DNA of 64,000 nucleotides from Pseudofabraea citricarpa (taxonomy: Eukaryota > Ascomycota > Leotiomycetes > Helotiales > Dermateaceae). The DNA is taken from positions 186,001-250,000 of the forward strand of contig JAPWGK010000022.1 of NCBI GenBank assembly GCA_029641185.1, written 5' to 3'. This document shows positions 56,438-64,000 of this stretch, one piece after another (within the stretch, counting starts at the first letter, position 1; every line of letters begins with the position of its first letter). The position numbers and the translations under genes were made by a program. The notes below the pieces were generated by a model. The model saw only the letters and a list, made by a program, of their open reading frames with translations. It had not been told where the DNA came from and did not search any database.

Positions 56438-58020
56438 ATGAGTGCAGTACCACACACGGCCGAGAACCCTGCAGGAGAGTCTGAAAAGAGAAGCCATAAG
56501 CCAGATGAGATCTCAACTGCCAACGGCCACCGTCAACATGGCACTGATGTGGAATCGGTGCCTGACATGAAGGAGGCAGAGGTCCTTGATGCCTATGGAA
56601 ATGAAGAAGGTGCCGAGGTTCAATGTAAGCAGTTGTTCTCAAATCCATGTATACAAACTAATCTCTCGAATAGACAAGACCATGACCTGGTTGCAAGCAG
56701 CTTTTGTGATGATTGCTGAAAATATCTCCTTGGGTATTCTCTCTCTCCCAGCTGTCCTGGCAAAGGTCGGTTTGGTTGGTGGTATCATATCGATTGTTGG
56801 ACTCGGAATCTTTACAACATATTCTGGATATGTGCTGTGGCAATTCCGCATGCGATACCCTCAGGTAAATCTCTCTCTTGTCGAAATGACAACATTTTTG
56901 AACTGAGGACTAACAATCTGATAGATCACTAATTATGGAGACATTGGTGGAGTTCTTCTAGGCCCTATTGGTGAACACATCTTTGGTGCTGCATACATTA
57001 TTTATTGTGTGTTCTGTATGGCGTCTCACATCTTGACTTTCACCATTGCTATGAACGTTCTTACCCAGCATGCGACCTGCACCATTGTCTGGGGTATTGT
57101 TGGTTTGGTTGTCTTCAGTCTGCTGTCGATGAACAGAACTCTCAAGAACGTTTCCTTCTTGTCCGTCATCTGTAGGTTACTCCTCATACTATTCAAGGAA
57201 TCTTCAAGTTACTAATACCATGTTAGCATTCACCAGTATCCTTTCAGCTGTCATGATAACCATGATCGCACTGGCCATCTCTCCAAGGGCAGCAGCAGAA
57301 GCTATGCAAGCGACCGCTCATCCATCTTTCCCATCCGCCTTCAACAGTGTCTCCAATGTCGTCTTCGCGTATGGAGGTCATGTAGCCTGGATCTCGTTTA
57401 TCAGCGAGTTACGACACCCCGAGGAGTTCCCCAAATCACTTATCTTACTCCAAACTGTCGACATCAGTCTCTATGTCGTAGCAGCTATTGTTATTTACCG
57501 CTATGCCGGCCCGGATGTTGCCAGTCCAGCCCTTAGCAGCAACAGTGCTATTGTTCGAAAGGTTGCTTGGGGTATTGCCCTCCCTACTATTGTTATCGCT
57601 GGTGTTATTTTCGCACACGTAACTGTTAAATACGCCTACCTTCGCATGTTTTCTGGGACCAAGTATCTCCACTCTCGTGGTTTCGTTGCCACTGGTACTT
57701 GGGTAGCGCTCGCTATCGGTACCTGGACTGTTGCGTGGATTATTGCAGAGAGTATTCCAGTGTTCAGCGACTTATTGGGCTTTATCTCGGCATTGTTTGC
57801 TTCGTGGTTCTCATATGGTATTCCTGGCATTTGCTGGTTTTATCTGAACTGGGGTGCTTGTACTAGAGGTGCTAAGAACCTTTGGTTATCTGCTGCTAAT
57901 GGCATGTTGGTATTGTTGGGCTGCATTATCTGTTTCGTGGGCTTGTATGCGTCTGGTTATCAAATGCATCTCGATGCTGGAAATGGGGGTGCTTGGTCTT
58001 GTGCTGATAATCAGAAGTGA
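56438..58020 (+). CDS. Amino-acid transporter (AAAP/Mtr-like family)
   Basis: Plasma-membrane amino-acid permease of the AAAP family, like fungal Mtr neutral and aromatic amino-acid permeases. The N-terminal 65 residues are hydrophilic. The transporter core opens with MTWLQAAFVMIAENISLGIL, where helix 1 contains the family's ENISLGILSLPAVL motif. About eleven hydrophobic segments follow, including FNSVSNVVFAYGGHVAWISF, the helix-6-like signature. Four exons; introns near 56624-56673, 56864-56925 and 57172-57226. It ends ...WSCADNQK. It is unlinked to the cluster by promoter element. Confidence 0.92.
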
Positions 58021-58344
58021 GTGGTGGAAAGTATTTTAAACGAAAGTGAGAAAATCTCTTAGAGAAATGAATAATGTTTCATGTTTACGGATTGCATTGC
58101 AAAGATGAGGACCGAACTTGATAATGAACTTGGGAGGTTGTTAAAGACCAAGGCAGTACACGCTAGAATCGCCAATTTATAAGCATAGCACTTACTACTG
58201 AGCACTATAACGCTTTAGGCGACTAAATAAGTATTGTTTGATATCAAATCTTCATTTCTAACTCCAAAAGCGAAAGACTTGTACTAATATTTCAGCCCTG
58301 GTGTTCGAAGGCCTCGGTTTGCCCAATTCGGCCAACCAAAAGCG

Positions 58345-59292
58345 GTGAACATTGATTTTGCCGACGTAGCAAAAACGCGACGCGTCACGATCTGGTATCC
58401 AAACAAAACACAATGCCTCTATCGAAATATGCCCCCTAGAACACGGAGCACTGAGGTAAAGGCAGCAGCGGTAGATACCCAACACTTCTCAGGACCTATT
58501 GAATATATCCTTGGCACCATACAAGGTATACGAGTTATCAAGCCTGGTTCTTCATTACCGGGGCTCAGCTCCTCAGAATTAAGCATCCTTCGCAAGAAAC
58601 AAGCATCTTTGTCGAGAATCACTTTCCCTATTCTTGAGGCTCCCCACCTTAACGCACTCAATGCGACCTTGATCTTCGCACAGCATGAAGCAGGCACGGC
58701 AGTCTGTATCGACGAGAAAGGCTGGGTATTGACATGCGCGCACTGCTTTGGCGACACGGAAGATGAGCGCAACGAGAATAACCAAAAATGGTTGCTATTC
58801 AACTCTGGAATTGCAGTCCAGGTAGAGTGTCGAGTTTGGAATGCAGGATGCGACTTGGCACTCCTCAAAATTATTGCCATCGAATGCGACATACCTGCAG
58901 AACATATTCCTACCTTTGCACATGTCCCCATTGCAAGTACACCTCCACGGCCAAAGGCAGCAATCATGTGCATTGGACAGCCGGGAAAAGATGATTTGGA
59001 GTCTGCAACAAACCGTCGAACAAAATACAACCTCATTGAGGTATCAGAAGGAAATCTACAAGGAATGGTGAAAGGAGCGGATCCTCACGACAATTCCGAG
59101 ATTGGTACCTTGAAGCATAATGCATGGACATACTGGGGACATTCTGGGGCACCTCTTATCCACGAGGCAGATGGGAAGTTGGTTGGTCTTCATTCTTCAT
59201 GGGATGACCAGACTGCAATGAGGCATGGTGTCCCTCTCGTTGCAATTCAGCAGTTTCTTCGGGAGCAAAACGAATTTGAGATTTGTTCGTAA
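58345..59292 (+). CDS. Trypsin-like serine peptidase domain protein
   Basis: Single-exon frame of 315 codons, or 287 if translation starts at the second Met (58429, MPPRTRSTEV), which I consider equally likely. A chymotrypsin-like fold is indicated by the triad regions: His in VLTCAHCFGD, Asp in GCDLALLKI and Ser in YWGHSGAPLIH. All three residues are present, so activity is plausible. No signal peptide or PDZ domain is visible, so it appears cytosolic or nuclear, unlike secreted trypsins and unlike HtrA proteins with PDZ. Such intracellular trypsin-like proteins (PF13365 type) are scattered in fungi, often near self-recognition or stress genes. Confidence 0.8.
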   Translation: MNIDFADVAKTRRVTIWYPNKTQCLYRNMPPRTRSTEVKAAAVDTQHFSGPIEYILGTIQGIRVIKPGSSLPGLSSSELSILRKKQASLSRITFPILEAPHLNALNATLIFAQHEAGTAVCIDEKGWVLTCAHCFGDTEDERNENNQKWLLFNSGIAVQVECRVWNAGCDLALLKIIAIECDIPAEHIPTFAHVPIASTPPRPKAAIMCIGQPGKDDLESATNRRTKYNLIEVSEGNLQGMVKGADPHDNSEIGTLKHNAWTYWGHSGAPLIHEADGKLVGLHSSWDDQTAMRHGVPLVAIQQFLREQNEFEICS

Positions 59293-59544
59293 TGCTTGAA
59301 GTGGATTTGTCCAAGATTATGGCTGAGTTTCAATCATCCAAGAGGTGTACCGTTTTCAGAGATGTTACAAGTGTGCTTCTTGGGGAAGGTGAGAGCCTCG
59401 TCACAAGATTTGTCAACTTTCTTGCAGCTTTGATTAATCTCACGTACACATCAGATCCGCATTACAAGAAAGAACTCAACATCCCTTCAAGGCTATCTTG
59501 AACCTCAAGGTTCAGTATCCTACTTCTTGTCAGCCATTTCTCTC

Positions 59545-60045
59545 CTACTCGTTAACCTTGTCATGGCCGGGAAAACATACCACAATGATAGTATACTCGT
59601 CAATTTCTACCTTTCCCTCAGCCTCAAGCCTCTTGAAATGCATTCTAGCTGCCCAAGTGAAGGTTGTCTGTTCCCCAGACTTGTGAGTATTTTCACTCCT
59701 CCCATGTAGCATAACCTCATCTCTACTCTTGCCAAATGGGAAAACTCCAAGCACGGTGTGCTTTCGTGCTTCAAGAGCCTCCCATCCTTTCTCCACTTGT
59801 GCTTGGATCACTAATTCACAGATTCAGGATCAGTTTATGGATTTATTTATAGAAATATACGACATACCATCACGCCCTTGAATTCTTGTGGCTCCTTTCT
59901 TCAATTTGGCGTCTTCGGAGAAATGAGATGCCCAAAATGGGATGGTCTCTCTTTTATCAACTGCTGGGTAAAGTGTACTGATGTGTGCTTTGATTATTGG
60001 GTCGAGTGCTGCATCATCGCAGGGAACGTTGGTAGTTGCCACCAT
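59545..60045 (-). CDS. SnoaL-like / NTF2-fold small protein
   Basis: 147-aa predicted protein in two exons (60045-59868 and 59810-59545) with a 57-nt intron. Features of an NTF2/SnoaL-like barrel: an N-terminal helix around IIKAHISTLY, FWASHFSEDAKLKKG, and C-terminal strands TTFTWAARMHFKRLE...VEIDEYTIIVV. No catalytic assignment is possible; related fungal proteins act as cyclases, isomerases or binding proteins, and many have no known role. The start is the first true ATG (60045); the frame is open upstream but lacks another ATG close by. Confidence 0.7.
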
Positions 60046-60513
60046 ATTTGCAGCAAGAGAATATATCACAGGAATGATGAACAAGAAGGAGAATCTGAAT
60101 AAGGGTGGTTTTGAGCTTTATCCAAGATGAGAGATGAGCTGACATGTTCGGCCAATGTTGTCCGACGTAATAGCCCAATTGATAACAATATTCTGCAGTT
60201 ACGCTCATATCCGTCAGAATTGGGTGATCTGATTCGCCGCTTGCAATGAGGTGTCGGCAAAAGCCTTTAAAGAGGGGGACCATTGGACAGCTTGAACGAA
60301 CCGATCGGCAAATATTATCCTATCAATCCCACTGCTGTACTATCATGATCTGATAACAGTATCTCTGACGTACGGGTGCCGTATAGTGTAACGTTGATGG
60401 ATAGTAACACGAGTGAGTTACTTTTAATTCTCAATGCCCCGAAATCTTCAACTTGGAGTTCCTGATCAATTCCTCGTTGAAGGTTTATTAGAATCTCGAG
60501 GTTCACTTTCACC

Positions 60514-62336
60514 ATGTCGACTGGCAAAGAATCAGCCCCCGATGTTGTCGCTGAAGCTGCCATTGCCACAGAAGATTATCCGGAGAAGAATTTTAGTCAT
60601 GATGGTGATGTAGCAGCTGCTTATGCAAATAGGCTGGAAGGAGAGGATGCATATACTCCTAAAGAAGCGAAGAGGCTCCGCTGGAAACTGGATTTAAGAA
60701 TCATGCCCATCATCTGGTTTGCAGGGACTCTAGGAGCAATTGACAAAGTCACGACTGGTAGGAAGCCCTTGTTCTTCTTCGACCCGTACTAATTGTTTAG
60801 GCACTGCCGCTTTGCATGGTATGAGGGAGTCTACTGGGTTGACTGGTAATAAATATTCATGGGTTGGATCGTCATTCTACGTAAGTCAATGATGAAGATA
60901 GAATTGACTAATTTTACTGACCCTTTGAAGTTTGGATACCTCATCTGGTGTTTCCCCACTGCTAGTCTCCTGCAAAGGTTGCCCGTTGCTAAGACTATTG
61001 CTGGAGCAATGGCAATTTGGGGCTTCATTCTTATTGGGACAGGGTTCGCCAATAACTTTGCTACTCTCGTTGCTTTGCGGGTCTTGTTAGGAGCTCTGGA
61101 AGCCCCAGTGCTTCCAGGTAGTTTCTTGATTCTGAGCATGTGGTACACTCGAAGGTTTGCAGTCCCGTTCCCTGGACAAGCCGAGTAAGCTGACCAACAT
61201 AGGGAACAAACATTGCGAACCGGCTTGATGATTACAGGTCTTTCAGTGCTCTTTACGGGCCCCATTGGTTATGGGTAAGCTTTCAAGTTCACGATGCTTT
61301 GAAGATACTCATAAAGAATAGCATCGGCTTTATTGGCGGACCTAACATTTGGAGATATTTCTTTTGGATCACAGGCTCGATGACTGTCGCTTATGCTGTC
61401 GTGATCGCTGCCTTCCTTCCAGATAGTCCGGTTGCCGCGAAGTTTATTTCTGAGCGTCAAAAGGCCATTGTTATTGACAGGATACGAGCCGATCAAACGG
61501 GGGTTGAGAATAAGACATTCAAGAAAGAACAGATGCTTGAGGCATTCATAGACCCAAAGACATGGTTGGCCGTATTATTCCAGCTTTGGTGTAATATTCC
61601 CAATGGTGGACTTACCAATGTGAGCAAGAACAAATTAACTAAGACGCTCCATCTAATTTGCGTTAGTTCTCTCCGTTGATCATTAATGGTCTTGGCTTCA
61701 CTCCCCAACGATCAACTTTGATTACAATGCCTACTGGTATCATTCAAACTGCTTCAAGCTATCTTTGCAGTGGTATTATCTTCTATGCCGCGTCCAAATT
61801 CCCCAAATACCATACTCGTGGTTTTGTTATCATGGGTGGATTGCTAGTGGGAATGATTGGAGCAATCTTTCTCTACACACTACCACTCGACAACCTCAAT
61901 GGCCGGCTCGCTGCATTGTACATGTCCTATTTCTACATCGGCCCATATGGCCTCTCACTCGGATTAAACGCTGCAAATACCGCGTAAGTTAATCTGCTAT
62001 CTATCAAACTCAATAACTCTTCTAATCTCAGATAGTGGGCACACCAAGAAAGTCACGGTAAATGCCATGGTCTTCATCGCATACTGCGTGTCCAACATCA
62101 TCGGGCCCCAATTTTTCCTCGCCGAACAAGCACCACTGTATCCTCTTGGCATGGGAGCCATTCTTGGTTCTTACTGCCTCTCGTTCATAACCATGGGATT
62201 GTACATGTCTTTCTGTGCTTATGAGAATAGGAGACGGGATCGAGCAGATGCTACTGGAGGAGAGAAAGTCCATATCGATACAGATTTCAAGGATTTGACC
62301 GATCGGCAAAATATCCATTTTCGATATGTGTGGTGA
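60514..62336 (+). CDS. MFS transporter, Dal5/allantoate permease (ACS) family
   Basis: Anion:cation symporter family member, the group that takes up allantoate, nicotinate, biotin, pantothenate and other carboxylates. The N-terminal about 70 residues are hydrophilic; LRWKLDLRIMPIIWFAGTLGAIDKVTTGTAALHGM gives helix 1 after splicing. The family-typical FGYLIWCFPTASLLQRLPVAK and RVLLGALEAPVLPG lie in the first half; WRYFFWITGSMTVAYAV and the loop before helix 7 follow. Introns near 60757-60800, 60880-60930, 61156-61200, 61276-61320, 61619-61670 and 61984-62033. It ends ...NIHFRYVW. No GTGGGG promoter element. The substrate is unknown. Confidence 0.9.
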
Positions 62337-63009
62337 TCTGGGGCAAGGAATTCTATATATCTATATTCGGGGTAAAGAGAGTCGCCGAAGAGAATGTGTA
62401 GCATATCTTAATCTGCTAAGACACAAAGTACGCAATTCATGTTGAAAGCAAGGTACTCGAGTTTCTGCAATTCCACCTTCAAAAGCTGAGTGATACTTTT
62501 CCCTCTCGGCTTAACCCGGCCAAATATGCAACGGCGGATAAGCTTGCATAGTAGACAATGTCAAATAAGGCTCATTCCGTTAACCTGCAGATGCCCATGA
62601 AGAGTGGGTGTTAGCGGATATGTCCTATCGAGAAACTCTCAGTGCATAACGTACGATTCCTGTTCGGCAGATGAAACCGATAGAGATCAAAGATAACTCA
62701 GCCCCTGAACCAAAACATAACAAACTTCTGAAGTCGAAATTGCCATGGAAGCCACTCGTGACCAAGCCGCAAGTGTCGAGTCATGTGATGACGGTGTCCA
62801 ATATGGAAATCAGGGATTCGCATCGACGTCATCGGTCACCGACCCCGGAATGTCTAGAATTCGCCAAGCTCGACTACCGACTTGTGCGATTGTATCACCT
62901 CTTCTACTGTACACGTTCACAAACCATAGTTGACCAGTAGAGACATGACGGGAAATACAGTTCAATGACGAGACTCTGCAACTTTCTTTCTTTCATTCTC
63001 TAACACGCA
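62337..63009. other. Intergenic spacer
   Basis: About 670 nt between the transporter 3' end and the uniporter gene start. A short open frame at 62671-62940 has no family resemblance. No RNA gene seen. Confidence 0.5.
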
Positions 63010-64000
63010 ATGATGCGTCAATCTCCGCGAATATTGACGCAAGGCCTGTCCTCAGCCTCGACCTTGCTTTTCCAGAATGCTGCTCTCAAACCTACTCCTC
63101 GAAGGCCACAGTCTCTTCTAGCGGCCCTTCCTGTGATATCCACACGGCCATTCAATCTATCGTCGCCGAAATGGGAGGGAGATTCTTCTGGCAAAGCAAA
63201 GGAATTGAATGAGAAAGGCCAGGCTAAAGAGGAAGAACAGGTCAACAATCAACTAGATGATGCTATTGGGCAGGCGAAAGAATTACAGGCTAGAACACCA
63301 TGGCATAGAGAGGGAACTGACCAGCCTCCTGTGAAGAGGAACCGATCAGCTGGTGCTATGACCAAAGGTTCGCGACTTGTCTTCTTACTCGCGATTTTCC
63401 GCTTCACTTCGATAATTTGGCTAATTTGTTTACAGGGAAGCTCCTTACCACGCCGTCCAGATTACTCAAGCTCATCCTGCCTCTTACAACACTCGATAAG
63501 AATACAGATCGAAAAGACATTGAACCTCTCGCGCTGCTTGTTCATCCGCAACAACCACTTTCTTACCTCGAACGACTGATCCAGTCTGAATTACCTCCGA
63601 TCAAGAAAGAAGACGGGTCCGATAAGATTCCAAGTGTTTACTTCCGTGCCGAAGACTCTGCTCAAGATGGGATCGTGGAAGGCCGGGAGGCGGCTGAGAA
63701 GGAAGAGGCCGAGAAAGAAGACGAAGAGGAAGGGAGCGAGGAGCAAATGATAGACGGGAAAATAGTCAAGCTGGGGAAGATCAATACCAAGAAGGAAGGA
63801 GGGAAGAAAAAGGTTAGAGATGGACTACGTGGTGGCCCTGGGGAAGGTGGAGTAGAATCATACTCTGGAAAAGGACGCGAGGGTACTGCTACGGATTCAG
63901 CAGAGAAGAAATTCGTGCGGTGGTCTTCATCAACTGAGATCGGAGACTTTATTCGCGACGCAGCTCGAGGTGCCGAATTTGCAGTGGAGATTGAAGGTTC
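63010..64000 (+). CDS. mcu: Mitochondrial calcium uniporter (MCU), 5' part
   Basis: Pore-forming subunit of the inner-membrane calcium channel; only the N-terminal matrix region is in the window. The start [20 protein letters not shown] is a mitochondrial presequence. One intron (63367-63436; the flanks join as TKGKLLTT) leads to the N-terminal domain: [24 protein letters not shown], an acidic low-complexity insert ([15 protein letters not shown]), then [22 protein letters not shown]. These strings are characteristic of fungal MCU N-terminal domains. The two transmembrane helices with the DIME selectivity motif must lie beyond 64000. The gene is incomplete at the right edge. Confidence 0.88.

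Overview
The window is nuclear DNA of a filamentous ascomycete (Pezizomycotina). Genes are split by short introns of about 45-60 nt with GT...AG ends and branch points such as CTAAC or CTGAC. Spacers are AT-rich, there are no operons, and fungal families such as Dlt1, a fungal_trans regulator and Tri12- and Dal5-type transporters are present. The mix of transporters and aromatic catabolism would suit a Leotiomycete, but that placement is a guess. Gene models were built by hand from splice signals; exon edges have not been checked against transcripts.

Layout. 1-3.5 kb: a flavin aromatic hydroxylase running off the left edge and a cytochrome P450. 3.5-22 kb: AT-rich spacers plus unrelated genes (a small spliced gene, an ankyrin protein apparently joined to a zinc-finger end, a membrane-anchored double-psi beta-barrel protein, a 1047-aa disordered protein, an MFS sugar-type transporter, Dlt1). 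22-51.4 kb: a dense block of 13 genes that looks like one catabolic cluster. 51.9-64 kb: an APH-type kinase, a 3.5-kb gene-poor tract with a local duplication, an amino-acid transporter, a trypsin-like protein, a SnoaL-like protein, a Dal5-type MFS transporter and the 5' part of the mitochondrial calcium uniporter gene.

The central cluster encodes, in order: a FATP-type acyl-CoA synthetase, a PTS2 thiolase, a salicylate-hydroxylase-type monooxygenase, a C2H2/fungal_trans regulator, a homogentisate-dioxygenase-family enzyme, a PcaB-type cycloisomerase, a second thiolase, a maleylacetate reductase, a 3-oxoacid CoA-transferase, an aldehyde dehydrogenase, a class III CoA-transferase, an MFS transporter and a Fox2-type multifunctional enzyme. 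My reading is a side-chain plus ring-cleavage route. A phenylpropanoid-type acid is activated and shortened by beta-oxidation. The resulting hydroxybenzoate is oxidatively decarboxylated to a hydroquinone. The HGD-like enzyme opens the ring. The aldehyde dehydrogenase and maleylacetate reductase give 3-oxoadipate, which the CoA-transferase and thiolase turn into succinyl-CoA and acetyl-CoA. Targeting signals suggest a peroxisomal upper half and a mitochondrial lower half.

Almost every cluster promoter, plus those of the two genes at the far left, carries one or two copies of GTGGGG/CCCCAC. This is the site I would predict from the recognition helices of the regulator inside the cluster. It also matches the CreA consensus, so repression by glucose is an alternative reading.
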